Under the pieces are notes generated by a model. The model was not told where the DNA came from, made no database searches, and saw nothing but the letters and a program-made list of their open reading frames with translations. From assembly GCF_018310695.1 (NCBI RefSeq), contig NZ_JAGXCY010000004.1, forward strand, positions 1 through 64,000: 64,000 nucleotides of DNA. The letters are read 5' to 3'. A program made the position numbers and the translations under genes. Origin of the DNA: Paenibacillus sp. Marseille-Q4541. GTDB lineage: Bacteria; Bacillota; Bacilli; Paenibacillales; Paenibacillaceae. Of this stretch, positions 9,363 to 17,766 are shown piece by piece. Positions within the stretch are counted from its first letter, which is position 1; each line of letters begins with the position of its first letter.

Positions 9363-9695
9363 TTAGTTATTATGCTGCTTTATCTGAATATACTCACCGT
9401 ATGAATCGACAATCGATTTCAGCATTACCACAAGTGATTCAAGCAGCAGCTGTACCTGAGAATAGATATTGTTCTGAATCCCGGAAGGAAGATAAGCACT
9501 AAGAAAACCATGTTCCATTTCCGCATCAAGCTGAACACCTGTAAGGGCCTCAACTGAATTCACGGTACCCACAGTTACGGCAGATACACCCGCACATACA
9601 ATATCTTCACCGGCTTTTGCATAATTCGCATGGCCTTTCACAGAAAAACCACGAATACTGCCATCACTAAGACGAAAAATGTGTACAGTAATCAC
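9363..9695 (-). CDS. prp: Ribosomal-processing cysteine protease Prp
   Basis: Cysteine protease of 110 residues that trims the N-terminal extension of L27. The catalytic pair is visible: His22 in GHANYAKAGEDIVCAG and Cys34 in the same segment, matching the numbering known for Staphylococcus Prp. The start is GTG, behind AAGGTGG. It sits between rplU and rpmA, the standard arrangement in Firmicutes. Confidence 0.93.
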   Translation of the reverse strand: MITVHIFRLSDGSIRGFSVKGHANYAKAGEDIVCAGVSAVTVGTVNSVEALTGVQLDAEMEHGFLSAYLPSGIQNNIYSQVQLLLESLVVMLKSIVDSYGEYIQIKQHNN

Positions 9696-9707
9696 TGTCC
9701 CACCTTC

Positions 9708-10019
9708 TTACGCTTGGATTTTGCCGATTGTTACTTTAGTGTAAGGTTGACGATGACCTTGTTTTACACGGTAGTTCTTTTTAGGTTTGTATTTGTAGAT
9801 AACAACCTTTTGACCTTTACCATGTTTTTCAACAGTCGCTGTTACAGTTGCGCCGGCTACTACCGGTGTACCTGCAGTCAAACCATTTTCACTGGAAACA
9901 GCCAGAACACGGTCAAACGTTACAGTTTCACCATCAGCTGCGTTCAATTTCTCGATGAAAAGAACATCGCCTTCTTGAACTTTGTATTGTTTACCACCAG
10001 TTTCAATAATTGCGTACAT
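9708..10019 (-). CDS. rplU: Ribosomal protein bL21
   Basis: 50S protein L21 of 103 residues. The start is the ATG at 10019 ([15 protein letters not shown]), with GAGGAGGTG seven bases upstream; an in-frame ATG six codons earlier overlaps the ribosome site. The C-terminal [21 protein letters not shown] segment is the family signature. It is first in rplU-prp-rpmA and is preceded by a structured leader. Confidence 0.97.
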   Translation of the reverse strand: MYAIIETGGKQYKVQEGDVLFIEKLNAADGETVTFDRVLAVSSENGLTAGTPVVAGATVTATVEKHGKGQKVVIYKYKPKKNYRVKQGHRQPYTKVTIGKIQA

Positions 10020-10145
10020 TTGCTTGCACCTCCTCATGTCTCAGACTCGCCTAATCCAGGTGACTGCACGTCCTTACGGAATGTAGTACTTCAACCTGAT
10101 CGGAGCGGTTGCAGCATGTGCAGCAATGAATACTAAACACATACC
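10020..10145 (-). promoter_or_regulatory. L21-type leader RNA upstream of rplU
   Basis: About 120 transcribed, non-coding bases lie between the promoter and rplU. They contain GC-rich pairable segments near CCGTAAGGACGTGCAGTCACCTG. Firmicutes rplU genes are known to carry an autoregulatory L21 leader at this position. I assign it by position and general look, not by covariance. Confidence 0.55.
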
Positions 10146-10150
10146 TACTG

Positions 10151-10179
10151 ATTGTAGCACAGGTATATGTATAAATCAA
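10151..10179 (-). promoter_or_regulatory. Sigma-A promoter of rplU-prp-rpmA
   Basis: On the minus strand TTGATT (10174-10179), 17 bases, TACAAT (10151-10156). It lies about 130 bases ahead of the rplU start. Confidence 0.7.
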
Positions 10180-10196
10180 TATTTTCTACAATCGTT

Positions 10197-11387
10197 CTAT
10201 TCGTTGAAAAGTGTACTTTCTTCTCTCACTTTTTTGCGTGTCAGCTCAAGCAAACCGAGTCTCGTCCATCCGACTACATAGGATTTCGTTCGATCTTTTT
10301 TAATTTCCGTTTCAAGTGTTCGTAAAACCTCGCTCCGATTATCTTCCTTCTCCATATCAATAAAATCAATGATAATAATTCCGCCGATATCTCTAAGACG
10401 AATGAGCCGTGCTATCTCCGCTGCAGCTTGAAGGTTGGTTGCTGTAACCGTCTCCTCCAAATTCCGCCCTCCGATATATTTACCCGTATTTACATCAATG
10501 ACTGTTAGAGCTTCCGTATTATCAATCACGACATATCCGCCACCGTCCAGCCATACTTTCCGTTTGAAATCTTTCTCAAGCTGTTCTTGAACCCCGTACG
10601 CTTCAAATACAGGCAGATTGCCGGCATATACATGGATTTTTGGACTTTTACTAAATGCCATCTCCAAAAAATAAACTGCTGCTTCTTTGGCTCTCTGTTC
10701 ATCATCGATAACAAATTCATCGCTGCCCTCAGTATAGCTATCGCGAATGAATCGCTGCACAATACTTAAATCTCGATGTAGTAAGCGAGGAGCACTGCTG
10801 TTTCCTGCTTTGAATTGAATTTTCTCCCACTGTTTCCTGAGCTGAGCTAAATCTCCATTAATGGAATCCAGACTTTCCGATTCGGATACGGTGCGGACGA
10901 TCATGCCTTCTTCCTCAGTCTTACACTTTTCACTGATCGACTTTAACCGATTCCGTTCGCTGTCTTTGGCAATTTTTTTGGAAACTGCTACGTATCCAGC
11001 GAGCGGCATATATACAATAAAACGGCCAGGAAGTGCATAATGAGTCGTCACTCTGGCTCCCTTGCCTCCAACTGGTTCTTTGAAGACCTGTACAATAATC
11101 TCCTGTCCAACATGAAGCAATTCGGTAATAGAAGGTTTCACTTTGGGCTGCTTGTCCAAATTAGGGTGTAATACATCATCAATGTATAGAAAGGCGTTTT
11201 TTTTCTGACCGATATCAACAAAGGCAGCCTGCATGCCTGGTAGTACGTTGACTACACGTCCTTTAAAGTAAGAACCGAGCAACCCTCGTTCACCTGTTCG
11301 TTCTGCTGCATATTCAACTACCTTGCCCTTCTCCAGAAGTGCCATTTGAGTTAGGTTTGGCTGGCAGTGTACAATCATTTGTTTCAT
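10197..11387 (-). CDS. rng: Ribonuclease E/G family protein, short form
   Basis: Endoribonuclease of the RNase E/G family, 396 residues, expected to cleave single-stranded A/U-rich RNA. An S1 domain covers about residues 36-120. The DNase I-like catalytic domain keeps the metal-binding Asp298 (LTVIDVNTGK) and Asp341 (IIIIDFIDM). The protein stops right after LLELTRKKVREE, so it lacks the CPxCxGxG zinc-link and the C-terminal dimerisation part found in RNase G of about 490 residues. It lies between spoIVFB and rplU; B. subtilis has no family member here. It follows spoIVFB by 64 bases. Confidence 0.9.
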   Translation of the reverse strand: MKQMIVHCQPNLTQMALLEKGKVVEYAAERTGERGLLGSYFKGRVVNVLPGMQAAFVDIGQKKNAFLYIDDVLHPNLDKQPKVKPSITELLHVGQEIIVQVFKEPVGGKGARVTTHYALPGRFIVYMPLAGYVAVSKKIAKDSERNRLKSISEKCKTEEEGMIVRTVSESESLDSINGDLAQLRKQWEKIQFKAGNSSAPRLLHRDLSIVQRFIRDSYTEGSDEFVIDDEQRAKEAAVYFLEMAFSKSPKIHVYAGNLPVFEAYGVQEQLEKDFKRKVWLDGGGYVVIDNTEALTVIDVNTGKYIGGRNLEETVTATNLQAAAEIARLIRLRDIGGIIIIDFIDMEKEDNRSEVLRTLETEIKKDRTKSYVVGWTRLGLLELTRKKVREESTLFNE

Positions 11388-11451
11388 GGCTTCACCTCTA
11401 GAGACTTTTAGAGAGAAGAAATAGTAACGTCACGCTCTCTTATTTTGTGAA

Positions 11452-12303
11452 TTACCCCTTTTTCTCAAAATATGACTCAATAATACGCTGTTCTGGTAGA
11501 ACACCTATGATTTTGCCCTGAGCGTTCATGACATAAACCATATGATATTTCTCTCTCTTAAATAAACGCAAGATAGCATCCAAAGGTTTCGCTGGCATTG
11601 AAATTATTGGCTGGGCAAGGCTACCGGCTGAAACATGATAAGTAAATAACTTGTCCCGATTAACCAAAAAGCGAACAAATCGATAGGGAATATTGCGGTA
11701 ATCTACGATCCCAGAGTACAGTAAAAAACATCCCATGAGCAGAATGTTCAGCTCTATTTTCCCTTGGTCAATGAAAAGAGGAAACAACGCAATCCCAATC
11801 ATAAACATACTTGCGACAATACTGATTCTGTAAGTGATGATCAGCGTTTTGTGATAAGGAAGAAACAAACTCACCAAAGCTTGAGCTATTTTCCCCCCGT
11901 CGAGCGGGAGAATGGGCAACAGATTAAACAATGCAATGATCGTGTTCGCCTGAATAAAATAGGTCAGGAATTCTCCATCCCACCATCCTAAGCTCTGCAT
12001 TGCTGCAGCGGCACCTATCATAAGTACATTTTGAAGAGGACCTGCTAGAGAAATAAGTATCTCTTTCCCTGCGGTCAGATCCCCCCTGTCTTCAATAACT
12101 GCCACGCCACCGAACGGCAACATTTGAATAGATTTCACTTGAATACCAAGAAGAGCGGCTGCTGTTGCATGTCCCAGTTCATGGATAAACACAATCACAA
12201 ACAAAGTGATGAGTTCAACGAACTGACCCGTAGCAACGGAAAGCATCATAAGGAGTACAAATACCGGATGCATGGACAGTCCTACACCCATCACTTTAAT
12301 CAA
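11452..12303 (-). CDS. spoIVFB: Sporulation intramembrane metalloprotease SpoIVFB
   Basis: Site-2-type intramembrane zinc protease of 283 residues that releases active sigma-K from its precursor in the mother cell. The zinc motif HELGH is at residues 41-45, and the third ligand Asp135 is in NLLPILPLDGGK. Several membrane segments surround both motifs. A CBS-like domain forms the C-terminus (about 215-283), which in B. subtilis senses ATP. Its start overlaps spoIVFA by eight bases, so the inhibitor and protease are co-translated. Confidence 0.95.
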   Translation of the reverse strand: MIKVMGVGLSMHPVFVLLMMLSVATGQFVELITLFVIVFIHELGHATAAALLGIQVKSIQMLPFGGVAVIEDRGDLTAGKEILISLAGPLQNVLMIGAAAAMQSLGWWDGEFLTYFIQANTIIALFNLLPILPLDGGKIAQALVSLFLPYHKTLIITYRISIVASMFMIGIALFPLFIDQGKIELNILLMGCFLLYSGIVDYRNIPYRFVRFLVNRDKLFTYHVSAGSLAQPIISMPAKPLDAILRLFKREKYHMVYVMNAQGKIIGVLPEQRIIESYFEKKG

Positions 12304-13231
12304 AAGAGATCACTTCCGTTGGATCAATATACGTGTCGCCCTCTTTGAGCGCGAAATATAGGGTTTGATCATGTTCAGGAGTACCTGCCGAAATTTGACC
12401 GATTCGATCTCCCTCTTCTACCCAAGAACCGACGGTTACCTTTGTTTCTTCTAGCCTTCCATAAATACCGGTAAGCGTAGCTGTATGTTGTATAACAACC
12501 GTTGTTCCTTCCCCCGGACTGTTATTCACTTCGATGACTCGACCAGCATCAATGCTCTGCACCTGCTGAGTCCCACCACCTTCTGGATTAGGTACGATTT
12601 CAATACCCTTCATGGTTATGGCAAATGGCTGTGCAACCGTCCCTTGAAGCGGGGCTGTCCGTTTTCGGGATGCCGATACCTTCAGAGGAGACGGATCGTC
12701 ATTTTGAAAGATCGGGAGAAAAGAAGGAGCTCCGCCAAAATGTTCTGTATACCAAACGGTAGCGGCAGAAAAATCCATTTCCCGATGAAGACTGTCCGCA
12801 ATAAACAGTTTCGTCGGCTGTAAAAAAGGCGCATCCCATTTGAAAGCACCTATAATAGCACCAAACAATATGGCACTAAATACTAACCTTTTTACAAAAC
12901 CTTTGCCGAATCGGTTAGGACGGCGGGGCGGATCTTCTTCAGGAAGATCACCCCAGCCACGGTATCCCTTTTTCCAAAGAACCTCAGGGTCCCGTTCCTC
13001 GTTCACTTGATCCATTCGTTCATATCGATAAAGCCGTTCGTCCGGCTGATCCGTGAATTGCTGATTCTTTTGTAACAAATGCGTTTGCTTGTCCTGTAGA
13101 TTGACTTGAGATCCTATGCCGGTTAATTCCTGCCCTAAAGTTCGTTTATTCTCTTGATAACTTGTCTCAAGCGCAAGAAGTTCCTTAATTCGTTCCTGTC
13201 TTCGTTCTTTAATATTTTGTTTAATGTCCAT
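12296..13231 (-). CDS. spoIVFA: SpoIVFA-like regulator with degenerate M23 domain
   Basis: Stage IV sporulation protein FA, 311 residues, which holds SpoIVFB inactive in the outer forespore membrane until SpoIVB cuts it. The N-terminal half is charged and cytosolic, one membrane helix spans about residues 112-130, and a LytM/M23-like domain lies at about 200-305. The zinc-binding His and Asp of active M23 peptidases are not seen, so it should be non-enzymatic. I chose ATG at 13231, because AGGAGGG lies nine bases before it. A sigma-E-like promoter precedes the gene. Confidence 0.88.
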   Translation of the reverse strand: MDIKQNIKERRQERIKELLALETSYQENKRTLGQELTGIGSQVNLQDKQTHLLQKNQQFTDQPDERLYRYERMDQVNEERDPEVLWKKGYRGWGDLPEEDPPRRPNRFGKGFVKRLVFSAILFGAIIGAFKWDAPFLQPTKLFIADSLHREMDFSAATVWYTEHFGGAPSFLPIFQNDDPSPLKVSASRKRTAPLQGTVAQPFAITMKGIEIVPNPEGGGTQQVQSIDAGRVIEVNNSPGEGTTVVIQHTATLTGIYGRLEETKVTVGSWVEEGDRIGQISAGTPEHDQTLYFALKEGDTYIDPTEVISFD

Positions 13232-13271
13232 AAACTCCAGCCCTCCTAGTGAGGTATACTCCAACTATTTC

Positions 13272-13300
13272 ATTTTATGAGCTGGATGAGACGAATATGA
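13272..13300 (-). promoter_or_regulatory. Sigma-E-like promoter of spoIVFA-spoIVFB
   Basis: On the minus strand TCATATT (13294-13300) fits the sigma-E -35 KMATATT. After 14 bases comes CATAAAAT (13272-13279), one base off the CATACAnT consensus. In B. subtilis the spoIVF operon is read by sigma-E. Confidence 0.65.
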
Positions 13301-13321
13301 ACAAGCCTCCTTTTTAAGCAT

Positions 13322-13355
13322 AAAAAAAGCACGGAAGCTCGGAAGCTCCAGTGCT
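13322..13355 (-). terminator. Terminator of the mre-min-rodA cluster
   Basis: On the minus strand AGCACTGGAGC pairs imperfectly with GCTTCCGTGCT, followed by seven T, downstream of the rodA stop. Confidence 0.8.
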
Positions 13356-13406
13356 ATATTCATTCTTTCTATTTTAGAAAATGACAAGGAACGTCATTAA
13401 TCAAAT

Positions 13407-14567
13407 CTACCCGTTCTCTATTTCTTCAATCACATATTTATCCTGATGTAATTTGATACTCATTATAAGTCCGATACACAGCATATTAATCAGCAGAGAA
13501 GTACCACCATAACTAATAAAGGGTAATGTGATTCCCGTGATCGGCATTAGACCAATCATCATCCCGATATTTTCGTATACTTGAAAAATAAACATGGTAG
13601 CTATCCCGATAATAATATAGGCGCCCCGCTTGTCATGACAAGAAGCTGCAATCCGAAGCATCCGATAAATCAGGTAAAAATACATAAGCAATACAAATGC
13701 GCTGCCTAGAAATCCAAACTCCTCCCCAATGACAACAAAGATGGAGTCCGAATACGGATACGGTATAAATTTGTTGTTCTTGAGTTCACCTTGCATAAAT
13801 CCGTCACCGGATAATCCACCGGTACCGATAGCAATTAGCGCATAACCTGACTGATGCCGATCATCACTAGATGCCTCTGCCGGATTCAGAAACGTATTAA
13901 TTCGCTGATACCAGTGAAGTCGATCCTGCTCTTCCAAGGTCTGCTTAATCTGATCATTAAACGTATTAAATACGGTTACGAAAATAATTAATACAGCTAA
14001 AACAGTGGTAATACCAATCAGAACATGTTTATATCGCGTACCCGCAATCCATAGCATGCCTACAAACACAACCAAATAAATGATCGCATTTCCTAAGTCA
14101 GGCTGAATCAATACGAGAATAAAAGGAATCAGTACAACGAAAGAAGCAGGAATAATATCTGCTCTAAATTGAAGAGGTTCCCCTTTTCTCTTACCAAGCA
14201 TCCGAGCTGTCACGATGATCAAAATGATTTTCAATAATTCGGCAGGCTGAAATAACAATCCTCCAGGTAACTGGAACCAGCTCTTTGCTCCGTTCACTTC
14301 AGCGCCGACAAAAAATACGAGAACGATCAATAATAGACCAATCCCGTATATAACCGCACTATATTTAAGTAAATCACGGTAATCGATCAAAGACATTCCT
14401 AGTACAACAAGAAACCCTACTACATAAAAGACAGCTGTCCTGATATCGTACCCTTTAAATTCTGGCGTAGGAATAATGGAGCTATGGACTACCATTGTAC
14501 TTACGATCATGAATAGCATGAGGAGAAACATCAGTTGCCAGTCCAGCTGTTTCCATTTGCGAAGCAA
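13407..14567 (-). CDS. rodA: Rod-shape SEDS glycosyltransferase RodA
   Basis: SEDS-family peptidoglycan polymerase of 386 residues with about ten membrane helices. Family motifs are visible: GAKSWFQLPGG with FQPAELLKI near residues 93-112, and PITGITLPFISYGGTSLL near 340-357. It lies directly after minD, and mreBCD is in the same cluster, which favours RodA over FtsW or SpoVE. The start appears to be TTG, seven bases after the minD stop, with only a weak ribosome site overlapping the minD end; translation may be coupled. Confidence 0.88.
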   Translation of the reverse strand: MLRKWKQLDWQLMFLLMLFMIVSTMVVHSSIIPTPEFKGYDIRTAVFYVVGFLVVLGMSLIDYRDLLKYSAVIYGIGLLLIVLVFFVGAEVNGAKSWFQLPGGLLFQPAELLKIILIIVTARMLGKRKGEPLQFRADIIPASFVVLIPFILVLIQPDLGNAIIYLVVFVGMLWIAGTRYKHVLIGITTVLAVLIIFVTVFNTFNDQIKQTLEEQDRLHWYQRINTFLNPAEASSDDRHQSGYALIAIGTGGLSGDGFMQGELKNNKFIPYPYSDSIFVVIGEEFGFLGSAFVLLMYFYLIYRMLRIAASCHDKRGAYIIIGIATMFIFQVYENIGMMIGLMPITGITLPFISYGGTSLLINMLCIGLIMSIKLHQDKYVIEEIENG

Positions 14568-14573
14568 AATAAA

Positions 14574-15368
14574 TCAACCCATCCCGAAAAATTTCTTGAA
14601 GCGTGTAAACACGCCCTTCTTCTGTTCGAGCAGCATAAGCGGTACGGTATCCCCAAGAATACGTCTTGCTACATTGCGATAAGCCAGAGCAGCCTGTGAG
14701 TCGGGATTCATAACGGTTGGTTCACCTGAATTTGCTGCTTTGATGACAAGTTCATCATCTGGAACAATTCCAATAAGATCAATGTTCAAAACCTGAAGAA
14801 TGCTATCGATATCAAGCATGTCGCCCGATTTCACCATGTTATTGCGAATTCGATTAACCACGAGTTTAGGAGACTTTATATGTGAGCTCTCAAGAAGCCC
14901 AATAACACGGTCAGCATCACGTACAGCCGCATTCTCTGGTGTCGTAACTACAATTGCTTGATCTGCCCCTGCAATCGCATTTTTGAAACCTTGTTCTATT
15001 CCAGCCGGGCAATCGATAATGACATATTCAAAATCTTTTTTAAGTTCAAGCACGATATCCTTCACTTGCTCGGGAGATATCGAGTTTTTATCTTTTGTCT
15101 GTGCAGCAGGCAGCATGTATAGTTCATCAAAGCGCTTGTCTTTGACTAAAGCTTGGCCCAGCCTGCATCTGCCCTCAGCCACATCTACCAGATCATAAAT
15201 AATCCGATTTTCAAGGCCCATAACAACATCTAGGTTGCGTAGTCCGATATCTGTATCTACCAGGCATACTTTCTTACCCAGTAAGGCAAGTGCAGTGCCT
15301 ATGTTGGCGGATGTCGTCGTTTTTCCGACGCCGCCTTTCCCCGAAGTGACAACAATCGCCTCTCCCAT
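14574..15368 (-). CDS. minD: Septum site-determining ATPase MinD
   Basis: ParA/MinD-family ATPase of 264 residues that recruits MinC to the membrane and blocks polar septation. The deviant Walker A KGGVGKTTTSANIG is at residues 10-23, and DTDIGLRNLD and YVIIDCPAGIE are typical. The C-terminal amphipathic helix (FTRFKKFFGMG) is the membrane-targeting sequence. It is preceded by minC with five intervening bases. Confidence 0.97.
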   Translation of the reverse strand: MGEAIVVTSGKGGVGKTTTSANIGTALALLGKKVCLVDTDIGLRNLDVVMGLENRIIYDLVDVAEGRCRLGQALVKDKRFDELYMLPAAQTKDKNSISPEQVKDIVLELKKDFEYVIIDCPAGIEQGFKNAIAGADQAIVVTTPENAAVRDADRVIGLLESSHIKSPKLVVNRIRNNMVKSGDMLDIDSILQVLNIDLIGIVPDDELVIKAANSGEPTVMNPDSQAALAYRNVARRILGDTVPLMLLEQKKGVFTRFKKFFGMG

Positions 15369-15373
15369 GTATG

Positions 15374-16036
15374 CTACACCCCTTTAAACGCGTTAAAATC
15401 ACGGTGCAACCGAACGATGTTACTCGTTTTGTCGATCTGCATTTGTCCGTTCTGCAAGTAAGCAAACTCCATTCCTGCTTCGCGTATCTCCCATTCGTCC
15501 GGAGGACGGCTGATGACCTCTGCAATACGCAGCTGAGTCGGGGCAAAATGAGCTGCGCTAATAATCGCCTCTTCATTGCCGGCATTCCCCGCATGTGCCA
15601 TCCCGCGCAGGGCACCCATTATAAAAATGTGACCTGTACAGCTTACAATCCCGCCTGGATTTACATCTCCGAGCAATAACAAGTTGCCTTCATGATGCAA
15701 AACTTGACCTGATCGGACAATTCCAGTCATAGTCGTAATTGCCTTCGCATCGTCATGATCAGCCTTCACATCCGGAGACTCAATGGAACGAATTAAGAGA
15801 TTGCCCTTCTGTTTTAATATCTGAAGAATGGCATCCTTCTGTTCTTCGGTAACGACACGAGAACCTAGTTTGACATCGACATGAATGATGGGACCGGACA
15901 ATATATTTTGATGGCTGTGTTCCAGCTTATATCGCAATTCACTCAGCAGCTCTTCTAAATCACACTCGTCATCCATCAGGAAAACCAGGCCATCCTTGAT
16001 GCCTTTAATCGTCACATGATTCGATTTTACTGTCAT
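15374..16036 (-). CDS. minC: Septum site-determining protein MinC
   Basis: Division inhibitor of 220 residues that antagonises FtsZ. The N-terminal FtsZ-acting domain occupies about residues 1-100. The C-terminal beta-helix (about 110-210) has the family sequence GIVRSGQVLHHEGNLLLLGDV and GGIVSCTGHIFIMGALRGMAHAG. The start ATG lies behind GGGAGGG. In B. subtilis the order mreBCD-minCD is the same. Confidence 0.94.
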   Translation of the reverse strand: MTVKSNHVTIKGIKDGLVFLMDDECDLEELLSELRYKLEHSHQNILSGPIIHVDVKLGSRVVTEEQKDAILQILKQKGNLLIRSIESPDVKADHDDAKAITTMTGIVRSGQVLHHEGNLLLLGDVNPGGIVSCTGHIFIMGALRGMAHAGNAGNEEAIISAAHFAPTQLRIAEVISRPPDEWEIREAGMEFAYLQNGQMQIDKTSNIVRLHRDFNAFKGV

Positions 16037-16112
16037 AAGCCTGTCCCTCCCATCTCAAACATTCGTGCCGAAGCGCAGCAGTTCCTTCTTTTCCCTGCAA
16101 AATGCAAAAACA

Positions 16113-16646
16113 TTACACCTTGTCCTTACTCATTACCCTGCGCCGAGACAGTTTATCCAACTGCTTACGCAAAGGAACATAAATAATAAGAGCAAATATA
16201 AAATGTATGAATACGGTAGGTATCATGTATTCCACAAGCGCCCAGTCATAAGAAACCTGATTGAGCTGAAAAAGCTTGTAAATAAAAAACAATATCGTAT
16301 CAAATAACAAACTCCCAAAAATGACAACCATCATCATGACAGGCATCGAAGTTCTCGGGGACTTGAAAATGAGTCCGAGTAAATATGCGGCAAGCCCCAT
16401 TGCAAAGGAATAAGGTCCAATCATATGTCCATAAAAAACAACATCATGTAATAATCCGAATATAATACCGAGCACTAATGCCGTATGTCTGTGATAGTAT
16501 ACCGTTACAAAAAGAATCGCAATATACACGAAGTTATATCCGACACGAGGCAACCACGCATCCGGAATAATCCAAGGCATGACCGTACCTTCCAGTATAA
16601 AGAGCAAGAACAACAGAATGATCAGTACTTGCTTGCGGCCCGCCAT
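16113..16646 (-). CDS. mreD: Rod-shape protein MreD
   Basis: Membrane protein of 177 residues with five to six hydrophobic helices, a component of the elongasome. The start ATG at 16646 overlaps the mreC stop (TAATG) and has GGAGGT nine bases upstream, so the longer in-frame reading that begins inside mreC is rejected. Sequence conservation of MreD is low; the call rests on helix pattern, length and position behind mreC. Confidence 0.9.
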   Translation of the reverse strand: MAGRKQVLIILLFLLFILEGTVMPWIIPDAWLPRVGYNFVYIAILFVTVYYHRHTALVLGIIFGLLHDVVFYGHMIGPYSFAMGLAAYLLGLIFKSPRTSMPVMMMVVIFGSLLFDTILFFIYKLFQLNQVSYDWALVEYMIPTVFIHFIFALIIYVPLRKQLDKLSRRRVMSKDKV

Positions 16647-17512
16647 TATGGTGTTACCTCCGGAGGAATAACTACAAATACTTCTTTCCAATCCGTGAAA
16701 TTCGCTGCTGGTTCGATATAAGCAACCTGTGCCAAGCCAAATTCACTTACCTGTATCTTCTTAACAGTACCCACAATCATATATTTCGGAAAACCTTCAA
16801 TAATTCCTGAGGACATCACGACATCATTTTTTTTAATTTTGGAATTCTCCGAAATTTTCGTCATTTGTAAATAACCTGTTTTAGGATCATATTTCTCGAT
16901 CATACCAAAGGTATTATTCTCTTTACCTACAACTGTTGCTGCAATCGCATTTGCATCGCTAGAGCTTGGGTCAAGTGCCGTAAGGAGGGTTACTGTTGCC
17001 GTAAAATTACTCACATGACTGACTGTACCTACAAGTCCATCAAGTGTAGTAACTGCCATTCCTTCTTTAATTCCTGCATTTTTACCAATGTCAATGTTCA
17101 GCACCCGGTTGTTAGGATCTGAATTCACACTAATGACTTGTGCCGTACGAAGATTATAGTTATGTCTATTTTTCTGTTCTTCTGTAAACTCCAAATCTTT
17201 CTGAAGCCTTTCATTCGTTTCAGCCAGATTTCCGTATCTTACGGAATCCTGCTTATACTGGGCGACAGACGTTTTTAACCGTTCGTTTTCTTCCTGAAGT
17301 TTTTTCAGGTTAGCTATATCTTCAAAAAAGCCTGCTACGTAAGACGTAGGCTTATAAAAGACTTGCTGTACAAACCCCACCATATCTTTCGTGAATTTTT
17401 CAGGTAAGGAAAGTCCTGCTCTGGAACCGACGGTAAAACCCATCAGTGCAATAAAAATAATGATGCCAACTAGTAAAATAAACAATCTTTTGTTGCCAAG
17501 CCATTTAAACAG
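16646..17512 (-). CDS. mreC: Rod-shape protein MreC, probable CTG start
   Basis: Periplasm-facing scaffold of the elongasome, 288 residues in this reading. An N-terminal membrane helix (about 10-28) is followed by a coiled coil (about 65-110) and a beta-rich domain with NVDIGKNAGIKEGMAV-type repeats. The canonical start would be TTG at 17485, but no ribosome site precedes it. Nine codons upstream, CTG at 17510-17512 lies six bases after AGAGGGTG (17519-17526) and directly after a TAA stop. The added residues FKWLGNKR look like a normal MreC N-terminus. The CTG start is an inference. Confidence 0.9.
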   Translation of the reverse strand: MFKWLGNKRLFILLVGIIIFIALMGFTVGSRAGLSLPEKFTKDMVGFVQQVFYKPTSYVAGFFEDIANLKKLQEENERLKTSVAQYKQDSVRYGNLAETNERLQKDLEFTEEQKNRHNYNLRTAQVISVNSDPNNRVLNIDIGKNAGIKEGMAVTTLDGLVGTVSHVSNFTATVTLLTALDPSSSDANAIAATVVGKENNTFGMIEKYDPKTGYLQMTKISENSKIKKNDVVMSSGIIEGFPKYMIVGTVKKIQVSEFGLAQVAYIEPAANFTDWKEVFVVIPPEVTP

Positions 17513-17766
17513 TTACAACACCCTCTTACATCCCTTATTTCGTTATAATGTCTACTACTTAAAAAGGGAAAGCAAGTGTAGCGAGCCTTAGGCCCATTCT
17601 CTACTTTCTTGCGATCCCATCGTAGCATCAACATAAAAATCAATGGCACAGCTATGCATAATTGCATCTGCACCTTACGGCCAGAATCGGCTCAGCTCGC
17701 GGCGGATGCAGCCAGCGGGCTGAAAGCAAAGCTATCGCGGCTTAGCGTTTGAAACGGATAGCTGCG
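17513..17766 (-). other. mreB-mreC spacer with GC-rich, foldable block
   Basis: No ORF is convincing here. The mreB-proximal part (about 17640-17760) is richer in G and C than its surroundings and can form several hairpins on the transcribed strand, including AGCGCAGCTATC with GATAGCTTTGCT (two mismatches), an inner CGTTT/AAACG, and GGTGCAGATGCA with TGCATAGCTGTGCC. It may be an untranslated RNA element or a repeat. Confidence 0.4.
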
